DNA of 64,000 nucleotides from Gyrodactylus bullatarudis (Eukaryota; Platyhelminthes; Monogenea; Gyrodactylidea; Gyrodactylidae): assembly GCA_012064415.1 (NCBI GenBank), contig SSNU01003020.1, forward strand, positions 1 to 64,000. The letters are read 5' to 3'. Numbering within the stretch: the first letter of the stretch is position 1; each line of letters starts with the position of its first letter. A program made the translations under genes and the position numbers. The notes below the pieces were generated by a model. The model made no database searches and was not told where the DNA came from. It worked only from the letters and a program-made list of their open reading frames with translations. Of this stretch, positions 1 through 10,980 are shown piece by piece.

Positions 1-175
1 TCATTTTCCCCTGAAAACAGTGAATTTTCCCATTTTCACAAAAACTAACTTATTTTCCTATCTAAATGTATAGAAATCACTTGCTGCATTTTGATTGGTC
101 GAGATAAATAATACTTAATTAGGGGGGAGTATTAGTAATTACTCGTGTTCCAATAAAAATAATATGTTTCAATAA
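1..175. repeat. Remnant of the terminal inverted repeat family seen at 28-29 kb
   Basis: Positions about 98-170 (starting ggtcgagataaataatact) match the outer part of the inverted repeat at 29130-29205, including the runs taattag and atgtttcaata. The copy is diverged and cut by the window edge, so only one arm is visible. It shows the family is dispersed and lies just downstream of the Cys-Gly-Pro gene. No coding sequence is seen in it. Confidence 0.6.
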
Positions 176-212
176 AAAAAATTCTTCTGTAAAAAAATAT
201 ATTCAAGAATAC

Positions 213-832
213 TCAACAGCAACAGCAGGGACAACAACCACATCCACAACAACCGCAGCCGCAGCCACCACAACCTCCACATCCTCCGCAGCCGCAGCCA
301 CAGCCACAGCCACCACAACCTCCACAGCAACATGGACAACAGCAGCATGGACAGCAGCAGCATGGACAACAGCCACAGCCGCAGCCACCACATCCACAAC
401 CACAGGGACTTGAAAATGAAATATAAATTAAAATTTTCCCTTCTCCACCTCATAACTATAAATCAAATCTGCCTTTGAAAAGGTCACATTTCGCAAGAGA
501 AACAAAACGGTAGAAAATAGGTTTATTTTTTCTCTTATTTTAAGGGAAATGATTAATTAGTCAAGATGAAATACAAATGACCATCAAACAGCCATACATA
601 TAGGAAAAAACGAAGGAATTTTACCATCTATACATAATTTATCACATACAAGCTTCTTCATTAGAGCTAATCTTAATCAGGCAGGGCTTCTTATGGTTAT
701 TTTGCGATGCATAAAATCCTGCAAAGGTTTTTCTTTAATCAGAAAATTTTTTTGTCGGGGTATATGAATAAAAATTATGATAGCTATGAGGAATTCAATA
801 ACTCACCAGCAACAACCACCACAACCGCACAT
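213..832 (-). CDS. Tiny Cys/Gly/Pro-rich protein, two exons
   Basis: Exon 1 (832-807) starts with ATG and encodes MCGCGGCC, ending in a canonical gtgagt donor. Exon 2 (408-213) follows a pyrimidine-rich acceptor (ttcattttcaag). The junction is phase 2 and rebuilds a Cys codon, so both exons stay in the same frame. The product is 73 residues and, after Met1, consists only of Cys, Gly and Pro, with runs such as CGCGCGGCGCGCCPCCCC and three consecutive CCCCP-like blocks, ending CPCCCC before TGA. There is no signal peptide. Composition recalls insect Mst84D/Mst87F sperm-tail proteins (Cys-Gly-Pro repeats), metallothionein-like proteins or keratin-associated proteins; low-complexity similarity cannot decide homology. 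The other strand of exon 2 reads as a Gln/Pro-rich ORF, which I judge a shadow because it has no matching partner exon. The intron is 398 bp. Confidence 0.72.
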
Positions 833-1113
833 GACTATATTACTAGATGAAGTAGTTTTGTTTCGAATGTCACTCACTTCAGCAATTCGAGTATTTATAG
901 TTGTCTCGTAAAATTCGTCGAATCTGTTAATATGGATCTGCTATCTATGAATTTTTCGATTGAAAGAGAAATATGTGATTTTTTTTCCATTGCATTTGGT
1001 CGTGCAGAGCTAAGATAGTGACTCTTGTTTTGGCACAATGATGAATTTTTATTCTTTTGGTTAACTTATTTCAAATATAAGCTTGACAGCTTTTTCATTT
1101 GCTAGACACCACT

Positions 1114-4100
1114 ATGAATCACAGTAGAAAGAGTGAATATATCAACGAAAGCACAAGTCTAATAGTGCCTGAAATACCCCAGAGACCACTAAGAAACCGA
1201 CTGAATCAATTGCTAACTCTGTCAAAGTCAACTACGTGCATATCTCTTGATGCTTCACCAATATTTACAAATAACAGTACTATAACCACTGCTATTCCAT
1301 ACAAGAGTAATTTTCCAACAAATGAGCTTTACAATGGCTATACTACCCATGAGAATAGCAGCAGTAATCCTACAAGATGTCTTCTTGACGATAATAACTC
1401 TGGTACTACTCTTAGCACCGTCATTAGGCATAACACTAATAATTCCCATAAAAAACATCAAAATCAACATGATATTGAAGAAGATGAGCCTCAGGCTAGC
1501 TTCAATAACGACGCCTATACAGTGAAAGCTAGAGACTCACTCTTTCAACCTAAAATAATGACCACCCAGCTAAATCAGTCTTATCAAAGTAAATTGAAAT
1601 ACATTATCTTAATGCTATATTAGAATATTATAATTAGACTGCAGTGTTATTTACTTGAGAATGATGAATTATAATCATCCCTATAGATACCTACAAATGG
1701 CCGATTGTCTTTCATAATCCCAATCAGATTCCCTGTGTTATAGACTCCTCCTATCTGTATCCAATGGATCATTTTAATGATAAAATCAGCAACATCTCAT
1801 TGAATCCAAATACATACCAACAACATATTGACCAAACTCAACAAAGTAACTTGAAATCAGAGTATTTTCTATTGAGTATTTTATTAAATAAAATTCTATC
1901 AATATAGATTCTGATCAATTTCCAACAGTTCAACCACCGATTCTTCCTCATTATGTCGGGAAGAATTTCTTACTACCCGGTAAGTATCATCATTGAATTT
2001 TCATGGATTTAATTTATCATATTACGCATTTAGATAATCTTGATCGGTTCAGCCAGATCCTCAACCAACCAGCCCTTGTCAATGAGAATGAAGATCTTAG
2101 AAGGAAACTGGAGGAAGCTAATTCACGCCTTGAATACCTGGAGGCTTTAGAGATGCATGTTAATTATTTGGAGGTGCTATTTGCTGAAATTGTCGCCTCA
2201 CAACAACGCCAGAACACAATTCATAACCAAATCTATTCAGTTTCAATGCCAAGTATTATTTCCAACCTACCTATGGGAGGAAACACCCCTAAACGACATA
2301 TTAAAACCAACCTTAGAAGTAATAGAAAATTTCCCAATAAGAATTCAGTAAGTACAATAACTATCTTTTTCTTTTTCTCTATCTCTCTCTGAATATCCCT
2401 TATTGGGTACATCATTTTCCTTAGGTTTCAATTTGAATTCTGTTTTACTTTAATTTTCAAATGTACTCCTAATAACATTACTACTGCTATTATTTAGAAT
2501 AAGAATTATTTTCATAGAAATTTCTTCCTTATCCTTTCCTAAATATGTCTATTTGATCGAATATAAAGCTGGTCATTTTCGAGAATGTTGAAAAAACATT
2601 TTCTGTCTAATGATTTTTTTACCAGTCTTTCCCTATGTAAGAGCAAATGTTTCCAGCTTCATTTTCGAGAATAATACATTTCTTGGATAAATGTTGAGGA
2701 GTTAGGAATAAAATTATGGTAGCCTCATCAAAGGAGATTTTCCTTACTATAGATGAAATGAGTCTATAAGTTTAAGTTTAATAAGTTCACTTAATTTAAT
2801 TTTAATTTAAAGAAAGGCATCTACTCTTGAAAATTATTCTTGCCAATTATCTTTTGGATGATTTATCTGGCATCTGATAATTTTTCAACTTGAAAGGACT
2901 CCTTGAACTTCTAAAAGTAAACTTAATTTTGAAAGACTCCCCTACTTTTTTGAAATATCTCACACGTACAAACATTGAAGATGCAGAAGCTGTTGACCCT
3001 CACTTGAAATTGTTTCAAGGAAATTACTGATTTATACTTTTGCTTCCTTCTATGGATATAAACAATTGTTTCTGTTAAATGTAGACTATTCCCCCATAAT
3101 CACAATCACAGTATTGCACACCTCAAATGAAATTTTAAACTACATTATCCTCCTACGTCGATCTAAGATACAAAATACTGTAATGTTATAATAATGCAAG
3201 TATTTATATTGGTAGATGCCATGCAAATTAAAGCAAGGCATGGCCAATGTACTAAATAAAATCAATGATGATCCTTTTTGGACTTTAAAACATACACTCT
3301 GGAAATAGAATAAAGTGGAAAATGAATGTATAGTGATTTTCTCTTATCTTTGGTGGTAAAAGAAGATGACTAATAGACAAAAAATCACTAGCCTCAGTTC
3401 TTTTCCCTTTCGCTTACTACAGAGATTACAAATCTGACTCTTAGCTTTCATTTTAGAATTATTTAGGGAAATAATAGTGGTTGACAGGGGTATTTTGAAA
3501 AATGCCATGAAATTTTTCAATTTTTTTAAAATCTCTATCTAGATGTAAGTTTGCTTAGTTTTTGTCTTGATATCGTGTTGCCAAGATTTCTCAATTCAAG
3601 GGATTACGAAAAAAAAATTTCATGGCATTTTTCGAAAAAAAGTGGTGTGTCCCGGCATTTTTCAAAATACCCCTGTCAACCACTATTATTTCCCTAAATA
3701 ACCCTTCATTTTAATGGACATTTTTCTTCAATATTACTTTTAACTTAATGGGGGATTATTTAATTAGTAATGATTTATCGGACATTTTCTTCATTTCACC
3801 ACAGCAAAAAAATAAAAGAATAACAAAGAAGATGGACCATTTATTTTTTCTTTTGAGTTTATATTCTCGAAGTTTTCTTCTCCCAACTAACCAATAAGAA
3901 TTTATTCGGATGATGAGTAATAATCTGATTTTTTCAATACCAGGCTTTCACTCGAGACAAGACAAATGAAGCCATGTTTCCCACTCAATCATATAGTCAT
4001 AGCACTGCTGGCAATCATAATAACACATCTAAGAACTCGAGTAGAACTGTTTCATTAGACCGATATCAAGGAACAGATTCCTCGAAAGTACCTTCTTCTC

Positions 4101-5778
4101 TTTCCTTCGTACAAGAATTTCAAAAAGACTCTTCAGTCTCACAATTAGAGAAAGAACAGTCCCCTCTAAAAACGGAAAGCTCTTGTGAATTTCAAGAAAT
4201 CTCTAAGGAGAAGGAAAATAATAAAATAGATTTCTATCTTCATAGTAGTGAGACGGGTAGGGAAAATCATTTGGAAATGCCGAATGTGCATGCAATTCTG
4301 CAATCCTGAACCTGGTATGCAATAAAATCTGCATGAATCTCTCCATTGATTACCTTGTTTTAGAAATCAAGTTGGTAATTGATTTGTCTCTTTTGTCTCA
4401 AGATTCCTTTTGCCTTGTTCTTTTTAAAAGCATCTTTTGTTAGTTATGATTGGCATTTTTCAAAGTCAATTTTTATTTAAAAATTATATTTTTTAAGGTT
4501 ATGAAGATGGTATTGAAGAAGACAATCTTAAAGAGATCCCCAGAAAGAGTCCTATTTCCCTTTTGGATCCTTATGTGGAGGAGAGTTCCATAAAGAATAC
4601 AAACTCTTCTCCCCTATGTGACGATACATTTCTTAATCAGAATAATCTGAAAGAAGGTGGTGAGACAACCAGCAATTGTTCCATGAACACTGTAGTCAGA
4701 AATTATCCCAGCCCTGGAAGGATAATGAAAACTGGAGCTACATCTGTAACTCCAGGCTGTGCACGTAGAGTACGATTAATGATGAAACAAAAGATTCCTA
4801 GAGATCTCAACTTTTCTGATGATAACCAATGTAATTAATAACAAAAAATTTCTTTGAATTTAACCTAAAGTTGACCTCTCGTTCTTAGGCACCCATGAAA
4901 AGTCCACCAGCTCGAAGCCATCTTCAATAAAGGCTACTTCTTCCAAGGTTAGTTTAAATTCCCAGCCAATGTTATTTTTATTTAAACCCTGTGTTACTCT
5001 ATTAAAATTTTCGATTTTTTCCATTCATTAAAATTGCATGATATCATGGTGCTAAATACTGGATATTTTTGCCAACTTTTATCTAATAGTAGCACAGAAA
5101 CAAATCTTGATTATTATTTTATTTATTATTATGTTTTCTTCTTCTTAGCCTAATCTAAACTCAAGCATGGAAGATCCTGAATTCGATTTTTGCAAAGAGA
5201 TAACTGAAGATACTACTAGTGTCAATCAAAATGGAAGTGGGAGCTATGAAGGAGTCAGCTCAATCTATCCCAGCAATAATGATTCAACCTTGTTGATTCC
5301 CAAGTATCAGAGTGTAACCTCTCCCAATCATTGTCAAGATGTTCCGAAACCAGCAAATAAAATAGCTACACCATCAAGTAGCAAGGCTAAACAAAATTCC
5401 CTCCTCTTTCTTGATAAATTTAAGAATGTCTTTTATAGTAATAGAGAGGACCCTGATAATACTTCTTCAATGAAAGATCTATCAGAACAAAAGAGTTTCC
5501 TACTGAATAATCATTTAAAGAACAAGTTTAATTTTTCAACACCCCCGACTTCTAGAAAAGCTAAAATGTACGCTTATGATCAGCAGACTATTGGTTTCCG
5601 AAGTCCGCCACTTGGTGTTGGATCCAGACACAATTCCTTTGCTTCAGATCGTCCACGTCTACAGACCTTTCAGCAAATAAACACGCAAAAAAAAAACTTT
5701 GTCAGCCAGAAAGGAGAAATATCTCAGAATAATAACAACACTGGTCCAAATCGTAGACCTTTTTATAATAAATTTTGA
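1114..5778 (+). CDS. Unknown Ser/Asn-rich protein with a short coiled coil, multi-exon
   Basis: I do not recognise the family. A chain of in-phase exons joins across GT-AG junctions: from ATG 1114 to about 1586, 1694-1890, 1913-1980, 2035-2348, 3944-4256, 4498-4832, 4890-4948 and 5151-5778. The phases agree at each junction (for example g|gtaggg at 4256 with the acceptor at 4497). The fourth exon has a leucine-rich heptad stretch (LRRKLEEANSRLEYLEALEM), the only predicted structure. The rest is polar and low in complexity, rich in Ser, Asn, Thr and Pro, with a basic patch near residues encoded around 4760 (ARRVRLMMKQKIPRDL) and a basic end (NRRPFYNKF). A scaffold, centrosomal or nuclear phosphoprotein is possible but not shown. 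The first exon could be preceded by another, because an acceptor-like cttgctag-type site lies just upstream of the ATG. Confidence 0.6.
3459..3704. mobile_element. Foldback/MITE-like element in an intron
   Basis: About 50 bp at 3459-3508 (ttatttagggaaataatagt, then gtggttgacagggg and tattttgaaaaatgcc) are repeated almost perfectly in inverted orientation at 3654-3702. A second, inner inverted pair built on aaatttcatggcattttt lies within the loop. The total is about 245 bp with no coding capacity, typical of a miniature inverted-repeat element. It sits inside the 1.6-kb intron 2349-3943 of the unknown coiled-coil gene. No clear target-site duplication is visible. Confidence 0.75.
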
Positions 5779-6255
5779 ATTAATTCTTAAAATAATTATT
5801 TTTGTTAACATGAGGAATTCTTCCAGGGAATTTTCCAATTTGGCCATTTCTTAAAAAAGGAGTTAGAAAAAAAATTGAAATTCTTAAATTTATTAAAGTA
5901 GGTTATTTTTGTGTATAAACTTAGTATAGTATGCACATAAACATAACAATTTAGGCGAAAATTAAAAAACTGAATAAATTGAAAATATTAGTCATGCAAG
6001 GAAAATATTAAAAATCACAGATATTCAGTCAATATATTGCTGTCGTATCTATTTTTAGATTAGGTTAACCAAATTATCGATTTCTCCCAGTCACGACAAA
6101 CCTAGTGACTCATTTCGAATCGCATTTTCTTTGATTCATAGGGTGTGTTTTTCGTACCAAACAGCTGTACGCATGAATGATGAAATGATTTTCAACAAAA
6201 TTTTATTATTAATGTTAAGAGAAAAACAAGTTGGAATTAACAATGTCACATAGCC
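5779..6255. other. Convergent intergenic spacer
   Basis: This 477-bp AT-rich gap lies between the ends of two convergent genes. It presumably holds both 3' UTRs. I see no ORF, repeat or RNA gene in it. Confidence 0.6.
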
Positions 6256-6902
6256 TTATTGATCAGTGAGGGGTGATCTTGAAAGTCTTCTTTTAATTGG
6301 GGAACGATCATTGAATCTTCTGGTTGAAGGACGCCTGTCCATCGAATTGAAAGGTTTGTTATCATTCTTCTCCCTATCATTTCGTGGAACACGATTATTG
6401 TTAGGAGGGGTCACAGCAACATCAACATAGTCGCCAACAAGGAAATTTTTACTATTTAATCTGAGATCACTATCATCGTATCTGGTTAATAGATCATTTC
6501 TGCGTCTTTCGTCCATCTCTGAGGGAAATGAACGTTTACGAGCATTCAAATCAGTTTGATCATTATTCACGCCCGTCACAACAACTCCGAGAGGTTTTCT
6601 TTTAAAGACTCCACGATGCGATATGTAGACAAGAACAAAATGAAGTTTACTGCCTCTCAACTTTGCTTCTGGACAATGGAATCGTACTTCTCCAGCCAAT
6701 TCACCCAATGTTGCATTAGGCCAAGTGTAAAAATCGATTGCATTTTTTGGCAATTTGCCTTTCGTATAATTTCGAAGTGATTCATGTTTTCCATAAGGAG
6801 AATAGAACATTTTTAATAATAATGGGCAGTCTTTGGCTCTATGGATAGTAGGATCTGAATTCTTTTTTTTCGACTTTTTAATTACCACCTTGCGGACTTC
6901 AT
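6256..6902 (-). CDS. SAP18: SAP18, Sin3-associated / ASAP complex ubiquitin-fold protein
   Basis: The protein matches SAP18 along its core: AKDCPLLLKMFYSPYG, the IDFYTWPNATLGELAGEV segment, the LHFVLVYISHRGVFKRKPLG strand and the FLVGDYVDVAVTPPNNNR end. SAP18 is a beta-grasp protein of the Sin3-HDAC corepressor and of the ASAP/PSAP complexes on the exon junction complex. The usual protein is about 150 residues; here a roughly 40-residue Arg/Ser/Asp-rich tail (DRSPIKRRLSRSPLTDQ) is added, resembling SR-type tails of splicing factors. The start is unresolved. The open frame runs up to an acceptor-like tttctag at 6937 without an in-frame ATG. An out-of-frame ATG at 6902 could reach the conserved core through a 50-nt intron ending at ccatag. 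The stop lies convergent to the upstream gene, and ALKBH7 is close behind it on the same strand. Confidence 0.85.
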
Positions 6903-7025
6903 CTTCCCCTGGGTTCTCTTTTGCCGGTGATGGATTCTAGAAAATAATCATTATTTTTATTTTGTTAGAAATCATATATTCAGTTGGCAAAAGCGAGAGT
7001 AGTGATTGTACAAGTTTTTTTTATT

Positions 7026-7714
7026 TTAGACAATAGTTCTAATGATGATAGAGATTCGACGAGTCTTGTTTATATTTTTGCTTTTTTCAGCTCCAAGAAT
7101 TGAATGAGCCAGTTCATATCGACATCTGCCTCGAAGAATATAGAGGGATCTTTTATCAATTTTCATTTCTTCGTTATCACCGAATGAACCCAAAAACTCC
7201 TCTCTTTCGTAGAGTTTCATGAAATCACAGTAGATAATATCTTTCTTTTCTGGAACACTAAGTTTAAGAATACAATCACTGTTAAGTGATAGAATAGCAA
7301 GACTAGGTCCACAAAACTAAATTGAATAATATGTAAGCTACAAACCTTTACTGAATCAATATGAGGATTGATATGTCCACAGCTATCCAAGTCTAATATG
7401 TGGACAAGAGGATTAAGTTTTGATCCTAGAGGAGACATCTCTAACAGGGTTTGTGAAATTCTTTTACGTATATGATCATTTTCTGCGGAAAATGAAGCTC
7501 TTTCAATTTCTCGGAATCCTTTTATAGCATAGTCCCAATGGGAATCTTCGTATTTGAGTCTTTTGAGAGAACTGTCTAACTCATTTAACAATTTCGACTC
7601 TTCTTCTTCGTTTATAAAGTCTTTTATCAACAAAAAATCTTGATCAATTGCTCTTTTCAAAGCAGATGAAGATAGACTCGAAAATTTACGTATAATTTTA
7701 GAATAGAGAATCAT
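7026..7714 (-). CDS. ALKBH7: ALKBH7, mitochondrial Fe(II)/2-oxoglutarate dioxygenase-like protein
   Basis: ALKBH7 is a mitochondrial AlkB homologue involved in programmed necrosis and mitochondrial RNA/lipid metabolism. The N-terminus (MILYSKIIRKFSSLSSSALK) is basic and hydroxylated as in a mitochondrial presequence. Family motifs are HINPHIDSVKFCG (the metal-binding HxD), LSLNSDCILKLSVPEK, and SLYILRGRCRYELAHSIL followed by RRISIIIRTIV at the C-terminus (second His and Arg). A 29-nt intron (7317-7345) interrupts the gene directly after the HID motif, between Lys and Phe of SVK|FCG. Removing it restores the exact family sequence, so the intron call is firm. The gene shares a 104-bp divergent upstream region with the amidase gene. 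ATG 7714 is a true ATG with the presequence right behind it. Confidence 0.92.
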
Positions 7715-7818
7715 TCTAACAACTCGATGAAGAAATTCTATGTTTCAGTAAAACTTGTATGGCAAAGTTTTGAGTTTGTCATAATAATTAACTTATTTAT
7801 TAAGATAATCTAATTTAG
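7715..7818. promoter_or_regulatory. Compact bidirectional promoter region
   Basis: Only 104 bp separate the start codons of the divergent ALKBH7 and FAAH-like genes, so this AT-rich stretch must carry both start regions. An AG dinucleotide abuts the FAAH-like ATG, which would allow a 5' UTR acceptor or a spliced leader. No recognisable TATA element stands out. Confidence 0.5.
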
Positions 7819-9592
7819 ATGTTGGATTTCGTAAGTCCTATTTTCAATTTTATTCGATAAGATTTCGACTTTTAAATACGGTATTTTCGTGGCTGCAACA
7901 TTCATAGCTATATATGTTATAGAAATAGTCTATAGAAGATCGAAGGTGAAACAACTTTTGAAAATAAAACACGAACAAGTTCAAAAAAATCGAAATAGAA
8001 TTCGAGACAAAGTCCAAAAGCATAGTATATCAGAAGAATTTGTCGAAGAAATCACCTCTTTGACAGGATTTCAACTCACAGAAAAAATCAGAGCAGGAAA
8101 GTATCTACCATCACAAGTTTTATTGGCTTATCAAAAGAAATGTCTTGATAATGAAAAGCTTAATTTTCTAGCCGAGTTCATAGAGGAAGCTGAAGAAATC
8201 GCTAATAGTCTGGATAATGATCAAGAAAATTCGTCCCCTATTTTTGGAGTTCCAATCAGTCTAAAAGAATGCATTCGCATAAAAAATAAGGATCAGACAA
8301 ATGGCCTTGTGAAAAAATGTTTCGATCAATCCAAAGAGAACAGTCTTATATTCGAAATTATTAAGAAAAATAAAGGAATTCCTTTTATCACAACAAGTAT
8401 GGCCAGGGCAGGTTTATCTCATGATTCTACAAATCCAATATTTGGGCCTCAAGTTCACCCCAAATTTGAGAAATACTCTGCAGGTGGAAGTTCAGGTGGT
8501 GAAGGTATTTCTCTGTCCAATAATTGTTCATGTATTGGTTTTGGCACCGATATCGGAGGTAGTGTTCGTTTCCCAGCTCTTTTTAATGGCATCGTCGGAA
8601 TCAACACAACCCGTAAAAGAATTACCAAAAAAGGAGTCAACGGGCCAGGTAAAATTCCAAGGATATCTTTAGAATTAACCACTGGCCCAATGGCTAGAAA
8701 TACTGAAGATTTGGCCAATTTCTTTAGAGCTTTCCTCTGTGACGACTTATTTAAAGAGGACGTTCTTCTCGTACCCAAATATTTCGATGAAAAAGAGTAT
8801 CAATCGAAAGAAAAGCTAAAGATAGGTTACTTTAGCCAATACGAAGATGATAATATGGCCGTTCCTGTGCCCTCAGTTAAAAGATCAATAAAGATGACAA
8901 TTGATCTGCTCAAAAATTTAGGACATTCAGTTGAGGAAGTTTCGTTTCCTGACCCATACCATGGAATAACCTTGACCATGAAAGCCTTATTACATGATGG
9001 GGGGAAATCTCTCTCGAAAACATTAGCATATGAGCCAATACCCTGGACAATCGAAATCATCAGAGTTTTCTTAACATTGCCAAGATTTGTTAAAGCCCTT
9101 TTCACACCACTCGTACAAATAGATATTGGCAAAATATATGATCCAATTCGAATAGGTTTACCTGGATTAGCCTCATCAATTGAAGCATCAAAATTAATTC
9201 ATGAAATTGAAGAATATCGTGAAAGGTTTATGAAATTCATGCAAAAATATGATATCTTAATCTGTCCATTATTTCCATATCCATTGCCAATTAAAAATGA
9301 TTCAGAAGCATACAACAATGCTTCTAGCTGTTACTCTATTATCTACAACCTTCTGGATCATCCATCCGGCACGATTTGTGTTGACAGAGTTAAACAAGAG
9401 GACATTAATGAATCCCAGAGACTTGCCAAGGAATTTCTAGCTAAAAATGACAGTTTCAATTCACGATTTCATTCATTACAGACCGACTTGAATCTTCCAG
9501 TGGGAGTTCAGGTTGTGGGTAAGCCATTCCACGAAGAAATGATATTACGAATCATGAAAGAAATCGAAAATGGCTTTCAGTTTACACAATAG
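7819..9592 (+). CDS. Fatty-acid amide hydrolase-like amidase
   Basis: This is an amidase-signature enzyme of the membrane FAAH group, which hydrolyses N-acylethanolamines and other fatty amides. Exon 1 (7819-7830) encodes only MLDF; a 31-nt intron (7831-7861) follows; exon 2 continues in phase with a hydrophobic segment (YGIFVAATFIAIYVIEIV), the expected N-terminal membrane anchor. The Ser-Ser-Lys triad is visible: Lys in GVPISLKECI, Ser in GTDIGGSVRFPA, and the nucleophile-side Ser in the GGSSGGEG loop. The C-terminal half keeps YDILICPLFPYPLP and LPVGVQVVGKPFHEEM. The length, about 580 residues, is that of FAAH/FAAH2 proteins. The gene converges on NIF3L1 146 bp downstream. Substrate choice (FAAH versus FAAH2 versus plant-like amidase) cannot be read from the sequence. 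Confidence 0.9.
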
Positions 9593-9738
9593 ATCAAACT
9601 ATTATTATTGATTATTATAATAATTATTATTGTTATTGATAACTAAATAAATACCTTAATTACATTTTTATTGCAGCATTAAATTTCAATTATTTAATTA
9701 TCCACGTAATTTGACTGAGAAACTTTACTGTATTCGGT

Positions 9739-10743
9739 TTAAATATTTACAAAGGCTTCTCTATCATTCTCAGAATATTTAATATTAAGTTCATCAAAGT
9801 TCTCTTTGAGCCATGTCGTGAATACATTTTTCAAATAACCTCTTTCGGAAGTTGTATGTCCGGCAGTTATGACAGATATTCCAAGGTGTTTAAAATCGAG
9901 AAGTTCATGATGCGATGCCTCACCAGTTATGAAAAGATCCACTTTTTTTGCATTATCGTTGGAAATAAATGATCCTCCAGATCCAGCACAAACTCCTATC
10001 TTCTTTATAGGGGACTTTTCTGTGACACCATTTCCAAAGGTAACTCTCACACTATCAGTAGAAAAAACTTTCTTCACTTTTTCTATACAATCGGAAAGTC
10101 GATGAGTTTCTTTGAGAATGACTAGTCTACCGGATCCAGGACACTGCTCATAATTGATCTCACTGCTGAAGCTTTCGATATTTCCTGGTAATAATTTCTC
10201 AAATGAATCTCGCAATTTTGAAGGGACTTTGACTTCATAGATGAAATTATCTAGTATTTTCCAGTTGAATGATTCACTCATATATAATTCATCTGGTAGA
10301 CAGTCTCTTTCATTAACGTGAACATAATATTGATAAAATATTTCAGAGCTTTTATTCTTACTGAGAGGAATAGATTTTACAATTTGGAAAGGACTCAATA
10401 TCCAATCATTGACACCGTTAATTTTATTATCTAATCCTGTATGTGGTGAATAAACTGCTATGGAATTTTCAAGACATTTAGCAGCTATTTTATTCTTCCA
10501 ATACGAAGTGTCAACACTCTTTATACCTTTGAATATTAAAGGATGATAAGTTATAATAAGGTCGGCTTTAAATTGTAAGGCTTCCTCGAATACAGCTTCA
10601 GTTAAGTCATTAGTAACTAAGATGTTGGAAATGGTTTTATTGAATCCAGCATTTACTAAAAGTCCGACATTATCCCAAGATTCAGCAAAATTTATACAAC
10701 AGTATGAGTTTAATTTTGACAAGAATTTGATAAAATTTGACAT
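9739..10743 (-). CDS. NIF3L1: NIF3-like protein 1
   Basis: NIF3/GTP cyclohydrolase-I type-2 family protein with a conserved dinuclear metal site; the biochemical role is still unclear in animals. Single uninterrupted exon of 334 codons. Seen motifs: ESWDNVGLLV near the N-terminus, LIITYHPLIFKGIKS (metal-binding His), IAVYSPHTGLDNKINGVNDW, KKIGVCAGSGGSFI, LFITGEASHHELLD and the C-terminal metal motif GHTTSERGYL. The ATG at 10743 begins MSNFIKFLSKLNSYCCINFA, matching the usual start of the family; a mitochondrial presequence as in some vertebrate forms is not evident. The start region (10744-10980) is shared head to head with CFAP299. Confidence 0.93.
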   Translation of the reverse strand: MSNFIKFLSKLNSYCCINFAESWDNVGLLVNAGFNKTISNILVTNDLTEAVFEEALQFKADLIITYHPLIFKGIKSVDTSYWKNKIAAKCLENSIAVYSPHTGLDNKINGVNDWILSPFQIVKSIPLSKNKSSEIFYQYYVHVNERDCLPDELYMSESFNWKILDNFIYEVKVPSKLRDSFEKLLPGNIESFSSEINYEQCPGSGRLVILKETHRLSDCIEKVKKVFSTDSVRVTFGNGVTEKSPIKKIGVCAGSGGSFISNDNAKKVDLFITGEASHHELLDFKHLGISVITAGHTTSERGYLKNVFTTWLKENFDELNIKYSENDREAFVNI

Positions 10744-10980
10744 GACATAAAAACGCTATAAAAGTTTGTAGATTACAAAAATTCTAACAGAGTTCGTTTT
10801 GTAAAAATTTTTATAATTTAACCATAGTATAACATTACCAATAAGATAAATAATTATTGTCATAGATTTATACTCACTAATTTTAAAATTATTTAATTAT
10901 GAAGTTCAGAATCTAAACTGAATAACTTTGATAAAAAATCTTTGAGCTTGAATTTATTAAAATCTGATAAATCAATCTGA

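Noticed and set aside
200..426. Plus-strand Gln/Pro-rich ORF (QQQGQQPHPQQ-like) over the repeat tract
   Set aside because: It is the complement of the Cys/Gly/Pro exon, which has a matching first exon and exact splice phase; the plus frame has no partner exon or ATG.
203..453. Minus-strand ORFs rich in Val/Ala or Leu/Trp over the CAG/CCG-type repeat
   Set aside because: They are other frames of the same exon; only the Cys/Gly/Pro frame has the right exon 1, donor and stop.
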